A stretch of DNA of 64,000 nt from Gammaproteobacteria bacterium (lineage in GTDB: Bacteria; Pseudomonadota; Gammaproteobacteria; UBA6186; Azoamicaceae). The stretch's first letter is position 1; each line of letters begins with the position of its first letter. Shown here piece by piece: positions 18,748 through 27,580 of this stretch. The notes beneath the pieces were generated by a model that worked only from the letters and a program-made list of their open reading frames with translations, was not told the DNA's origin and searched no databases. The translations under genes were made by a program, and so were the position numbers. The stretch spans positions 186,001 to 250,000 of the forward strand of contig JAUIIV010000001.1 of assembly GCA_030431675.1 (NCBI GenBank). The letters run 5' to 3'.

Positions 18748-18790
18748 CTAACGTTTGTAACGTTAGCTATACTAACGTTACAAACGTTAG
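18748..18790. promoter_or_regulatory. Nested palindromes upstream of AAA ATPase gene
   Basis: Two 19-bp arms, CTAACGTTTGTAACGTTAG and its exact complement, are separated by 5 bp (CTATA). Each arm is itself a palindrome, CTAACGTT-N3-AACGTTAG, so the block holds four copies of one 8-bp half-site. It ends 8 bp before the start of the ATPase gene and carries that gene's ribosome site on its edge. This fits an operator for a dimeric repressor, or an RNA hairpin that could hide the ribosome site. Confidence 0.7.
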
Positions 18791-18798
18791 AGGTGTCA

Positions 18799-20103
18799 AT
18801 GAACTATCAAGAGATCAATAAAGCGTTGCTCACGGGTGATACTAGTGCCACAGTATTACCGCAACTGGCAAAACTAAACAACTTACAATTTGTGTTCAAT
18901 GCTGATTTTGGCTTAACAGATTTACCTCTCGAACCAGGACTCATTATGATTCGGGGTCCTCGCCAATATGGCAAAACGACCTGGCTACAACAAAAAATTT
19001 TTCAGACCATAGATGAATATGGACCTGGAAGTGCTCTTTATATTAATGGAGACTCCATTAAAGATCGCTGGCATTTTGCAGAAGAACTATCCAATATTGC
19101 AAATGCATTTCCAAGAAAAGTTTGTTGCAAAAGGCTATTTATAGATGAGATTACCGCTATTAATGATTGGGAAAAAGCTATAAAGTCTATAATAGATCAA
19201 GGTATTCTTGATAATGTATTAATAGTTACAACTGGCTCAAAAGCTCGTGACTTAAGACGTGGCACAGAAAGATTGCCGGGAAGAAAAGGAAAGTTATCGA
19301 GAACAAGCTACATTTTCACCCCAATCTCTTATAAGCAGTTTAAAGATGTTTGTGGTAAATTTTTTAAGAAAGAGACTCTAAGTGCATATATTTTAACAGG
19401 AGGAGCACCCGTTGCAATAAATGCACTAGCAGAACATAATGCAATACCTGAATATATAACAAGTATTATAAGTGAGTGGATCCTTGGCGAAATGGCTGCC
19501 AGCGGCAGATCAAGGTCCAGCTTACTTTCTTTGCTAGAACAGTTATACAAGATGGCTCTGTCTCCGATAGGCCAGGCTAAATTGGCAAGAGAAAGTGGCT
19601 TAGCTAATAATACAGTTGCTCAAGGATATATAGAGATTCTTGCAGATTTAATGTGTGTAGTCCCATCACGACAATATGACTTTAATAAAAATCATGTAGT
19701 ATATCGCAAAGAGTGTAAATTTCACTTTGTAAATATGCTTATGTGTATTACATGGCATCCTAAAAAACCTAGAACTATACAAGAATTGAATAATTTAGGT
19801 GTAGATTTGTCAGCAATATATGAGTGGGCTGTTGCACAAGAGATATGGCGTAGAGCTTGTATATATGAAAAAGATATTCCTGAGCAGTTACTATTCTGGC
19901 AAACAAAAGAACACGAAATAGACTTTGTTGTGCCAAATGAAGAAATTTTTATAGAAGTCAAAAAGGGTAAAGCCTCTCCATTATCTTTTAACTGGTTTAA
20001 CAAAATTTTTGCAAAGCAACAGTTACAAGTGATAAACAGCACAAGCTTTGACTCTAAGTATATTACAGGGGTCACTTTAGAAGATTTTTTACTAAACAAC
20101 TAA
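18799..20103 (+). CDS. AAA_14/DUF4143-type ATPase
   Basis: 434 residues. An N-terminal P-loop ATPase (Walker A GPRQYGKTTW near 50, Walker B KRLFIDEITAINDW near 95, sensor-like LIVTTGSKARDLRRG near 130) is followed by a winged-helix-like linker and a DUF4143 domain whose C-terminal KEHEIDFVVPNEEIFIEVKK gives the D-x(n)-E-x-K pattern of PD-(D/E)XK nucleases. Such genes are mobile and patchily distributed in bacteria and archaea; function is not established. The start at ATG 18799 (AGAGGTG upstream) excludes an earlier TTG whose reading would run through the palindrome. It is convergent with coxC 12 bp away. Confidence 0.85.
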   Translation: MNYQEINKALLTGDTSATVLPQLAKLNNLQFVFNADFGLTDLPLEPGLIMIRGPRQYGKTTWLQQKIFQTIDEYGPGSALYINGDSIKDRWHFAEELSNIANAFPRKVCCKRLFIDEITAINDWEKAIKSIIDQGILDNVLIVTTGSKARDLRRGTERLPGRKGKLSRTSYIFTPISYKQFKDVCGKFFKKETLSAYILTGGAPVAINALAEHNAIPEYITSIISEWILGEMAASGRSRSSLLSLLEQLYKMALSPIGQAKLARESGLANNTVAQGYIEILADLMCVVPSRQYDFNKNHVVYRKECKFHFVNMLMCITWHPKKPRTIQELNNLGVDLSAIYEWAVAQEIWRRACIYEKDIPEQLLFWQTKEHEIDFVVPNEEIFIEVKKGKASPLSFNWFNKIFAKQQLQVINSTSFDSKYITGVTLEDFLLNN

Positions 20104-20115
20104 GCGAATTGTGCT

Positions 20116-21003
20116 TCACCTTAACGGTAGCACATACACATATAAGAACAAACACAACCATACAACATCTACAAAATGCCAATACCAAGCAGATGCTTCA
20201 AAGCCAAAGTGATTATCTGAGTTGAAGTCACCTCTTAAACAGCGTAACCATATAATCAGTAAAATAATGGAACCAATAGTTACATGCAATCCATGAAACC
20301 CAGTAAGCATATAAAACGTAGTACCATATATGCCTGAGCTTAACTTTAGGCCTAAATTTGTATAAGCGTGATGATATTCATACGCTTGCATGCAAACAAA
20401 GAATAATCCTAAAAATATAGTTGCGCCTAACATAATATTAAGCATTTTCCGCTTGCCTGCTAAAAGTGCATGGTGCGCATAGGTAATGGTTACACTAGAT
20501 AAAATCAAAATAAATGTATTTATCAACGGTAACCATAATGGCCCCATATCTGCATTTGGCCCTGGAAATCTATTTGGATCAGGATTGGTAAGCAGCGGCC
20601 ATTCTGCAGAAAACTCAGGCCATAAAACTGGGTTAGTGCTTAATTTTGTGATTGCCCCCTCACCACCAAGCCATGGTACAGAAAAGTTTCTAGCATAAAA
20701 TAGTGTGCCAAAAAATGCAGCGAAAAACCAAACCTCTGAGAAAATAAACCAAAACATGCCAATTCTAAAGCTGCGGTCAATCTGTACGTTATAATGCCCT
20801 GCTTGACTCTCCTGGATTACTGCCCCAAACCAACCTACCATAATGTAGGCAATAAACGCTAAACCCAAGGCTAATACATATGGCCCCCAAGAAGTACTAT
20901 GAAAAGTAGCCCCAGCACCGAGGCCTGTCACACCTAATCCAAAGGCTGTCACCAGTGGCCATTTACTTAAATGTGGTACGTAATAATGCTGTGATTCTGA
21001 CAT
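20116..21003 (-). CDS. coxC: Cytochrome c oxidase subunit III
   Basis: Seven-helix subunit III of the aa3-type oxidase. Characteristic: HYYVPHLSKWPLVTAFGL at the N-terminus, GMFWFIFSEVWFFAAFFGTLFYAR near 85, ITYAHHALLAGKR near 175, FYMLTGFHGLHVTIG near 235 and ASAWYWHFVDVVWLCLFLYVYV at the end. The start MSESQ at 21003 fits AAGGA at 6 nt. It overlaps ctaG by 37 nt. Last gene of the coxB-coxA-ctaG-coxC operon. Confidence 0.95.
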   Translation of the reverse strand: MSESQHYYVPHLSKWPLVTAFGLGVTGLGAGATFHSTSWGPYVLALGLAFIAYIMVGWFGAVIQESQAGHYNVQIDRSFRIGMFWFIFSEVWFFAAFFGTLFYARNFSVPWLGGEGAITKLSTNPVLWPEFSAEWPLLTNPDPNRFPGPNADMGPLWLPLINTFILILSSVTITYAHHALLAGKRKMLNIMLGATIFLGLFFVCMQAYEYHHAYTNLGLKLSSGIYGTTFYMLTGFHGLHVTIGSIILLIIWLRCLRGDFNSDNHFGFEASAWYWHFVDVVWLCLFLYVYVLPLR

Positions 21004-21671
21004 AGCCATTCCTTAGTTTCATCACTTATATCAAAAATTGTATAAGCTAAAGTCACACGCTGCACATCGGCAGGAAAATCGGGATCTAAATAAAATCTTA
21101 GCCCTAAATAAGCAGATTCACCAGGACCAAGCTTTTGATTACTAAAACAAAAACATTCTACTTTCTTAAAATATTTACTTACCTTAGAGGGGGCAATACT
21201 CGGAATAGCCTGGGCTATCATAGTGTGCCCAGTAAGGTTTTTTGCATAATATGCTGTCGTTGCCATCTCGCCCGGGTGAACTTGTAACACGGTATGTTTA
21301 GGTTTGAATTCCCACGGCATTTGTTGATTATGAGAGACTACGAACTCTACGGTAATAGTGCGAGATTGATCAATTCCTCTTGGAGTTGCAGCCATTACAC
21401 TTAAATCCATTTTGCCATTTAATCCAGTAACATCGCATAGCACGTCATATAACGGCACTAATAAGAAGGCAAAACCACTCATACCAAAAATCAATAGCAA
21501 CAAATTACGCACTAATAATTGCTGCTTAAAGTAGAATAAAGTTAGCAGAAATAAGCCTACAAACAGTAGTATTGCAAAACCTACAAATTTATCATTAGCT
21601 GTAAAGTTTGGATATGTATAGACTACGGCCCCAGCAAAAAAAATCAATACAAAAGTTGCAAGCCTAGCCAT
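20967..21671 (-). CDS. ctaG: Cytochrome c oxidase assembly protein CtaG/Cox11, with extended N-terminus
   Basis: Delivers copper to CuB of subunit I. The normal Cox11 part starts near residue 48 (LVRNLLLLIFGMSGFAFLLVPLYDVLCD) and holds FKKVECFCFSNQ near 172 with the copper-binding Cys pair. Residues 1-50 add two more hydrophobic helices (LATFVLIFFAGAVVYTY and FVGFAILLFVGLFLLTLFY), which ordinary Cox11 lacks. The gene overlaps coxA by 8 nt. The extra helices could be a fused small membrane protein, such as those found in other cox clusters. Confidence 0.9.
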   Translation of the reverse strand: MARLATFVLIFFAGAVVYTYPNFTANDKFVGFAILLFVGLFLLTLFYFKQQLLVRNLLLLIFGMSGFAFLLVPLYDVLCDVTGLNGKMDLSVMAATPRGIDQSRTITVEFVVSHNQQMPWEFKPKHTVLQVHPGEMATTAYYAKNLTGHTMIAQAIPSIAPSKVSKYFKKVECFCFSNQKLGPGESAYLGLRFYLDPDFPADVQRVTLAYTIFDISDETKEWLCQNHSIITYHI

Positions 21672-23250
21672 GGGGGTCCTTGACTACAGGCGGAGTACTA
21701 AAAGTGTGATGTGGGGCTGGTGATGAAACTTCCCAAGTGAGCCCGTGTGCACCCTCCCATACCCTCGATGTTGCTGGCTTACCACCACGGATAGTTTTGA
21801 TAATTATGTACAAAAATAATAATTGTGATAACCCAAAAGTAAAAGAGCCTATACTTGCAATACGATTAAATTCAGTAAACTGCAAAGCATAATCAGGCAC
21901 CCTACGCGGCATGCCTGCAAGACCAACAAAATGCATAGGGAAGAAAGTAATGTTAAATGAAATTATTGTTAACCAAAAATGCAATTTACCTAATGTTTCA
22001 CTATACATATGCCCAGTCCACTTAGGTAACCAGTAATACGTAGCACCAAATATCGCGGTTAGTGATCCTGCGACCATAACATAATGAAAGTGCGCCACTA
22101 CAAAATAACTGTCATGATACTGAAAATCTGCAGGCGCAATGGACAACATTAACCCTGTGAATCCACCCATTGTAAAAAGGACGATAAAGGCAATGGCAAA
22201 CAACATAGGCGTCTCAAATGTCATAGCACCTTTAAACATGGTTGATACCCAATTAAAAACTTTTACTCCCGTAGGCACTGCAATTAACATAGTTGCATAC
22301 ATAAAAAATAATTCACCGGCTATTGGCATCCCTGTAGTAAACATGTGATGTGCCCACACAATAAATGATAACAATGCTATTGCTAAGGTTGCATAGACCA
22401 TGCTGGCATATCCAAAGAGACGCTTGCGAGCAAAGGTAGGGATAATCTCCGATATCATGCCAAATGCTGGCAAAATAATAATATATACTTCTGGGTGACC
22501 AAAAAACCAAAATATATGTTGGAATAATACTGGGTCACCCCCACCGCTAGCTGTAAAAAAACTAGTACCTAAATGCCTATCGGCCAACACCATCGTAACA
22601 GCCCCGGCCAATACCGGCATAACTGCTAACAGTAGAAATGCTGTTATTAACCAGGTCCAACAAAATAAAGGCAGCTGCATCATAGTCATACCTGGAGCAC
22701 GCATATTAACAATCGTTGCAATAATATTAATTGCCCCAAGAATTGAGCTTATACCCATCAAATGTACTGCAAACACAAAGTAATCGGTACTTGTTGGGCC
22801 ATACGTAGTAGATAGTGGGGCATAAAAGGTCCAACCAAAATTAGGTGCCCCACCTTGCATAAAAGTAGTACTAATTAATATGCTAAAGGCAAAGGGTAGG
22901 ATCCAAAAAGACAAATTATTTAGCCTTGGCAACGCCATATCCGGCGCGCCAATCATCAACGGAATCATCCAATTAGCAAATCCTACTAAAGCCGGCATAA
23001 TAGCCCCAAATACCATAATCAGGCCATGCATAGTAGTAAGCTGGTTATAGAATTCTGGGGTTACCAAGTTCATACCTGGTTTGAATAACTCTGCTCGAAT
23101 TAGCAATGCCGCAATACCACCCACAAAAAACATTATTAAAGAAAACCATAAATATAATGTGCCAATATCTTTATGGTTGGTGGAAAATATCCAACGCTTA
23201 ATGCCACTCGGTATATCATGATCTATGGTTGATACATTGCTATAACTCAT
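21664..23250 (-). CDS. coxA: Cytochrome c oxidase subunit I (aa3 type)
   Basis: Catalytic subunit of the heme-copper oxidase. Twelve membrane segments with the CuB/cross-link motif FFGHPEVYIIILP near 255 (A1-family Glu present), WAHHMFTTGMP near 305, and heme ligands in YHDSYFVVAHFHYVM near 385. D-channel residues are visible in GFANWMIPLMIGAPDMALPRLNN. 528 aa. It overlaps coxB by 4 nt (ATGA) and ctaG by 8 nt, so all four cox genes are translationally coupled. Confidence 0.97.
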   Translation of the reverse strand: MSYSNVSTIDHDIPSGIKRWIFSTNHKDIGTLYLWFSLIMFFVGGIAALLIRAELFKPGMNLVTPEFYNQLTTMHGLIMVFGAIMPALVGFANWMIPLMIGAPDMALPRLNNLSFWILPFAFSILISTTFMQGGAPNFGWTFYAPLSTTYGPTSTDYFVFAVHLMGISSILGAINIIATIVNMRAPGMTMMQLPLFCWTWLITAFLLLAVMPVLAGAVTMVLADRHLGTSFFTASGGGDPVLFQHIFWFFGHPEVYIIILPAFGMISEIIPTFARKRLFGYASMVYATLAIALLSFIVWAHHMFTTGMPIAGELFFMYATMLIAVPTGVKVFNWVSTMFKGAMTFETPMLFAIAFIVLFTMGGFTGLMLSIAPADFQYHDSYFVVAHFHYVMVAGSLTAIFGATYYWLPKWTGHMYSETLGKLHFWLTIISFNITFFPMHFVGLAGMPRRVPDYALQFTEFNRIASIGSFTFGLSQLLFLYIIIKTIRGGKPATSRVWEGAHGLTWEVSSPAPHHTFSTPPVVKDPHG

Positions 23251-24233
23251 GGCGTCAGATCCTCATTGCTCTCTAGATTGCTTTTTTGCTCTATTAACTC
23301 TGCATCTAATACTGGCGCTGGTGATACTTCACCAGTACTAGCTGGTAGCACTTGATCTGGTGCCATCGTAGGCTCCTCAGCTGTAGGGGCTGCTTGCGAC
23401 TCTGCGTCTAGCATAGGCTCTTCAGAAACTTGCTCGTTAACTGGACTGGGCTCAGGTGGCATGCGCATTTGTTGTTGTTCTGTTAACCACTTAGCAAAAT
23501 CTTGCTCTGAAACCGCATCAACCACAATAGGCATAAAAGCATGCCTGGCACCACATAATTCCGCACACTGACCTGTATATCTGCCTACTTCATTAATGCG
23601 AGTCCACGTCTCATTAATAAAACCGGGGATAGCGTCTTTTTTTACAGCTAGCTCTGGCACCCACCAAGAATGGATAACATCATTAGCAGTCATTAGAAAA
23701 CGAATCTTCTTATTAATAGGTACAACTACCGGATTATCCACTTCACGTAGATAGTCTTTGCCAAGTGCTGCGCGATGAATGATCGCCTCATAAGGTGTTG
23801 ATAAATCACTCATAAACTCTACGCCTGTACCTAAATACTCATAGTGCCAGCGCCACATATAGCCAGTTACTTTGATAGTTAAATCAGAATCAGATACGTC
23901 ATCCATTTGCAGCAAAGTCTTGGTAGCTGGAAAAGCAATAGCTCCTAAGATAAGAAACGGAATAATAGTCCAAACTACTTCTAATTTTGTATTGTCATGA
24001 AATTTTGCTGGCTGATGCCCAACTGACTTACGATGAAAAACAATCGCATACAACATCACGCCGAAGACGACTACACCTATAGCCACACAAATCCAAAAGA
24101 TAGTCATGTGCAAGTTATATACTTTATGACTAACGTCAGTGACACCTACCGGCATATTAATTGAGCGGTTCGCGGCTGCCTGGCCAGATACCAGAAGCAA
24201 CATCCATGCTATGCGACGAAGTATAAATTTCAT
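23247..24233 (-). CDS. coxB: Cytochrome c oxidase subunit II with long acidic tail
   Basis: CuA-carrying subunit. A signal sequence and two membrane helices precede the cupredoxin domain, whose ligands are clear in CAELCGARHAFMPIVV near 225 and in VIHSWWVPELAVK near 190. After residue about 255 comes an extra tail of some 70 residues rich in Pro, Glu, Ala and Ser (EPSPVNEQVSEEP, AAPTAEEPTMAPD) that is not part of the fold and should be disordered, on the periplasmic side. First gene of the operon; the promoter must lie in 24234-24400, which it shares with surA. Confidence 0.95.
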   Translation of the reverse strand: MKFILRRIAWMLLLVSGQAAANRSINMPVGVTDVSHKVYNLHMTIFWICVAIGVVVFGVMLYAIVFHRKSVGHQPAKFHDNTKLEVVWTIIPFLILGAIAFPATKTLLQMDDVSDSDLTIKVTGYMWRWHYEYLGTGVEFMSDLSTPYEAIIHRAALGKDYLREVDNPVVVPINKKIRFLMTANDVIHSWWVPELAVKKDAIPGFINETWTRINEVGRYTGQCAELCGARHAFMPIVVDAVSEQDFAKWLTEQQQMRMPPEPSPVNEQVSEEPMLDAESQAAPTAEEPTMAPDQVLPASTGEVSPAPVLDAELIEQKSNLESNEDLTP

Positions 24234-24407
24234 GCAAAATATCCCAAAATGATACCTTATATAAACGGTTTTATGCCCATAATGTCAACTTGTGCTTTTT
24301 GTCTGCTATACAACTAAATAAACAGCCCCGCTTAACAACCCATAGGGGTTCTTTTGCTAAATATTTTTGTTAAAATGAGGTCATATTTCACCACACAAAG
24401 TTACAAA

Positions 24408-25706
24408 ATGAACTTAATAAAATTATTTAGTGCCGCATGTTTATTCACTTTAGCTATTTGTTCTAATCCAATTCACGCTCGCCAGCAATTAGACCGCGTG
24501 GTGGCAATAGTTAACAATGATGTTATCTCTTACTCAGAGTTGGACAAATATATAAGTTTAGTGGTTTCTGATCTAGGTGCACAGGCTGCAAATTTGCCAC
24601 CACGTGAGGAATTAGAACTGCAAGTGCTTGAGCGCTTAATCGCTGAAAAAGTACAACTGCAACTGGCAAGGGAGTATGGCATCGATACCGATAGCTTTGC
24701 CGTAACTGAGGCTGTGCAAGAAATTGCACGTCAACAAGGCACCACTATAGAAGGCTTAAAGAAAGAAATAGAGGCACAAGGTACCAGCTTTAATGACTTC
24801 AGAGAATTAATACGTACCCAAATGACTATCCAAACCTTACAAGCTAGAGAGATAGGTCCGGATATAACAGTGGCTAAGCATGAGATTGAAAGTTTTTTAA
24901 ATTCTGCAGCAGGACAAGATCAATCTGGTAATGAATATAAGCTTGGACATATTTTACTCCCAATACCTGATGCTCCTACTGCAGAAGTGCTTAAGAAATC
25001 TGTTGGTGAGGCAGAGCAGCTAATAGCAGATCTAAAAGCGGGTAAAGATTTTGCTAAAACAGCTATGACTAAATCAGCTGGAAAGCATGCATTAAATGGA
25101 GGTGATCTCGGGTGGCGTAAAAGCGCAGAAATTCCAAGCCTATTTGCAAATTATGTCCCATCGATGCAAGTTGGCGATTTAATAGGCCCGATACGTACTA
25201 GTGGGGCTATGCATATTATAAAGTTATTGGATAAAAGAGAGGGACAGCAGCAACAGCAAACAGAAATGCGCGTATCGCAAATTGTCATTGCGCCAAGTAA
25301 CACTACCTCTAGTAGCGAGGCTAAATCCATAATTGATGGACTTTATACACAACTCAAAGAGGGTACCGATTTTAATGTTGTTGCTGAAAAGAACTCACAT
25401 GACAAGCGCAGCGCAAACAAGGGTGGAGATGTTGGATGGGTAACCCCAGATCTCGTTGCTGACAGTTTTGCCCAGCAAATAACAAAATTACGCGAAGGTG
25501 AATATAGTGAGCCATTTTGGTGTGATGAAAGCTGGATGATAGTTAAAGTCTCTGGCAAACGCACCCAAGGTCCTAATGATGATGCCGCGCGTAGTAAAGC
25601 TGTAGAGATCCTTACTATGCGTAAAGGTAATGAGGCTATAGAAGCCTGGAGTAAGCGCATACGCGATGAAGCGCAAGTAGAAATACTCCTGTCTGCAAAA
25701 AAATAA
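24408..25706 (+). CDS. surA: Periplasmic chaperone / peptidyl-prolyl isomerase
   Basis: Chaperones outer-membrane proteins from Sec to the BAM complex. The protein begins with a signal peptide ending in PIHA-RQQLD; I place the start at ATG 24408, where it gives a normal signal peptide, over two earlier possible starts. An N-terminal chaperone region (RVVAIVNNDVISYSELDKY) is followed by two parvulin domains: EYKLGHILLPIPD...GGDLGW and MRVSQIVIAPS...KGGDVGW. Length 432 aa, as in E. coli. It leads the surA-rsmA-apaH operon (1-nt gap, then a 1-nt overlap). In E. coli lptD, pdxA and apaG are part of this cluster; here they are elsewhere or absent. Confidence 0.92.
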   Translation: MNLIKLFSAACLFTLAICSNPIHARQQLDRVVAIVNNDVISYSELDKYISLVVSDLGAQAANLPPREELELQVLERLIAEKVQLQLAREYGIDTDSFAVTEAVQEIARQQGTTIEGLKKEIEAQGTSFNDFRELIRTQMTIQTLQAREIGPDITVAKHEIESFLNSAAGQDQSGNEYKLGHILLPIPDAPTAEVLKKSVGEAEQLIADLKAGKDFAKTAMTKSAGKHALNGGDLGWRKSAEIPSLFANYVPSMQVGDLIGPIRTSGAMHIIKLLDKREGQQQQQTEMRVSQIVIAPSNTTSSSEAKSIIDGLYTQLKEGTDFNVVAEKNSHDKRSANKGGDVGWVTPDLVADSFAQQITKLREGEYSEPFWCDESWMIVKVSGKRTQGPNDDAARSKAVEILTMRKGNEAIEAWSKRIRDEAQVEILLSAKK

Positions 25707-25707
25707 C

Positions 25708-26463
25708 ATGGCTCGTAAACGTTTTGGACAAAATTTTCTAGTTAATGCTGCAATAATATATCAAATTATTGCAGCAGTAGATCCGAAACCAGACCAACAC
25801 ATTGTAGAAATTGGGCCAGGTCTTGGGGCCTTAACTAAGGCTCTTATTAATAGCGGTGCCAATGTAGATGCTATAGAAATTGACAGAGACTTAATAGGCA
25901 ATCTACAACAGCTTAAAAAGGATAATTTCAAATTACATAACCAAGACGTATTGGAGTTTAACTTTTGCTCTCTTGCAAAAATACCTTTAAGGCTGGTTGG
26001 TAATTTACCTTATAATATAAGTACTCCCTTAATGTTTAAGGTATTTGCAGATATAGATATCATCTCAGATATGCATTTTATGTTGCAGAAAGAAGTAGCA
26101 GATAGATTAACCGCACAACCTAACAGTAAAACTTATGGCAAGCTAAGTGTTATGGCACAATACTATTGTGATATGGAAATTATTGTTGATGTCCCACCAG
26201 AAGCTTTTGACCCAATGCCTAAAGTATTATCAAGTGTAGTAAAATTTACACCAAGACAACAACGTGAGCCAATAGATCCTATTCAACTTGAAAAGATAGT
26301 TAGCACCGCTTTTATGCAACGCCGTAAAACTATAGCTAACTCCTTAGGCCAGTTGCTAAATAAAGAAGATTTAGTACAATTAGGATTAGATTCTACGCTA
26401 CGTGCCGAGAATTTAAACTTACAAGACTACATTAGACTAACTAACTACTTGGATAATAAATAG
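25708..26463 (+). CDS. rsmA: 16S rRNA dimethyladenosine methyltransferase
   Basis: Dimethylates the two adjacent adenosines of the small-subunit 3' hairpin (A1518/A1519). Signature stretches: RKRFGQNFLVN at the start, IVEIGPGLGALTKAL near 30 (AdoMet binding), AIEIDRDL near 57, and NLPYNISTPLMFKV near 100 (catalytic NLPY). The C-terminal domain has AFMQRRKTIANSLGQLL. At 251 aa it is slightly shorter than E. coli KsgA. It starts one base after the surA stop. Confidence 0.95.
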   Translation: MARKRFGQNFLVNAAIIYQIIAAVDPKPDQHIVEIGPGLGALTKALINSGANVDAIEIDRDLIGNLQQLKKDNFKLHNQDVLEFNFCSLAKIPLRLVGNLPYNISTPLMFKVFADIDIISDMHFMLQKEVADRLTAQPNSKTYGKLSVMAQYYCDMEIIVDVPPEAFDPMPKVLSSVVKFTPRQQREPIDPIQLEKIVSTAFMQRRKTIANSLGQLLNKEDLVQLGLDSTLRAENLNLQDYIRLTNYLDNK

Positions 26464-27290
26464 TGGCTACCTACGCAATTGGTGATATTCATGGGTGTTT
26501 TCAACAGCTGCAGCATCTATTAGAGATTATTGACTTTAACCCCGCAAAAGATACTTTGTGGTTCACTGGCGATTACGTCAATGGTGGACCAGAGCCACTA
26601 GCTACATTACGTTTCATAAAATCACTAGGTGATAGTGCTGTCTGCATTTTAGGCAATCATGATATACATTTGCTGGCGGTAGCTGCGGGATTGGTACCAA
26701 AGTTAAATGATCGCGAGATTGGGGTAGATGAAGTACTAGCAGCACCAGATTTAAATGAAATTACTGCGTGGCTACGCACTCTACCGTTTGCACACTATGA
26801 GCCAGCCTTTAATGCATTAATTGTTCATGCTGGCGTAATACCTAGTTGGACATTACCAGAAATCCTCGCACATGCTGAGACAATGTCTAAAGTATTGCAA
26901 AGCCATGAAGCCGATACTTTTTTAAGCATGGTAATTGGCAATGAGCCTGATACCTGGGATCATAACTTAACAGGGTGGCCTCGCTTAAAATTTTTCTTAA
27001 ATTGTTTTACACGTATGCGTTTTTGTAACGAATATGGCAAACTTGATCTGACTAGCAAAGGTGATTTAAACGATATACCTGCAGGATTTTTGCCTTGGTT
27101 CCAACTACCAAGAAAAAATAAGTATCTTAAGATAATTTTTGGTCACTGGGCTTCTTTACTAGGAAAAACTGGCGTTGCAAATGCTTTGGCAATTGATACA
27201 GGCTGTGTATGGGGTAACACCTTAACTGCACTAAGGTTGAATGATTGGAAAAGGTTTGAAGTAAGCAGCACTCTAGTAGAGACCTTTTAA
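26463..27290 (+). CDS. apaH: Diadenosine tetraphosphatase, symmetrical
   Basis: Hydrolyses Ap4A to two ADP and removes Np4 caps from RNA. It is a metallophosphoesterase: YAIGDIHGCFQQLQHLL (GDIHG), WFTGDYVNGGPEP (GDxVxRG variant with Asn in place of Arg), ILGNHDIHLLA (GNHD), HAGVIPSW and IFGHWASLLG. The GTG start overlaps the rsmA stop. 275 aa. Position after rsmA matches E. coli, minus apaG. A decayed PIN-toxin fragment begins right after its stop codon. Confidence 0.93.
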   Translation: MATYAIGDIHGCFQQLQHLLEIIDFNPAKDTLWFTGDYVNGGPEPLATLRFIKSLGDSAVCILGNHDIHLLAVAAGLVPKLNDREIGVDEVLAAPDLNEITAWLRTLPFAHYEPAFNALIVHAGVIPSWTLPEILAHAETMSKVLQSHEADTFLSMVIGNEPDTWDHNLTGWPRLKFFLNCFTRMRFCNEYGKLDLTSKGDLNDIPAGFLPWFQLPRKNKYLKIIFGHWASLLGKTGVANALAIDTGCVWGNTLTALRLNDWKRFEVSSTLVETF

Positions 27291-27291
27291 A

Positions 27292-27344
27292 TATTGTTAT
27301 AGCAAAAACATAATGGTCTCAGCAGATCTAACACATGGCGCATG
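27292..27344 (+). pseudogene. Decayed 5' fragment of a PIN toxin gene
   Basis: 53 bp beginning 2 nt after the apaH stop align with the start of the intact PIN gene at 27894-27947 at roughly three-quarters identity (TATTGTTAT, CAGCAG, TCTAACA and ATGGCG blocks in the same order and spacing). One base is missing, so the frame is shifted, and an in-frame stop follows. The Asp-Cys pair of the active copy is lost. It looks like a relic of a second copy of the toxin. About 180 bp of sequence with no detectable coding potential separates it from the intact operon promoter. Confidence 0.55.
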
Positions 27345-27524
27345 AAAAATAGATTATATAGCAGTTCTTTTTACTGTATCGAGAATGTCAATGCCCACTT
27401 TGTATACACACTCACTGTGCACTTGATTACAAATCAATATGGGCATTCATACATAATCAAGAACAAACCCTTATATAAAAAACACCATCAACATTTTTAA
27501 TGTGCAATTACACTAATACCGTAG

Positions 27525-27541
27525 ATTACGATAATCGTAAT
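27525..27541. promoter_or_regulatory. Palindromic operator of the AbrB/PIN module
   Basis: A perfect 17-bp palindrome ATTACGAT-A-ATCGTAAT lies just upstream of a TATAAT at 27546-27551 and 40 bp before the antitoxin start. The half-site partly recurs in TTGTAATAT downstream. The placement fits autorepression by the AbrB-type antitoxin, as in other toxin-antitoxin operons. Confidence 0.6.
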
Positions 27542-27580
27542 ATGCTATAATTGTAATATAGGCTAACTTATGAGGTTCTT

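Noticed and set aside
24329-24356. AACCC-ATAG-GGGTT hairpin with CTTTT between coxB and surA
   Set aside because: 5-bp stem only, and it lies between divergent genes where a terminator would have nothing to end.
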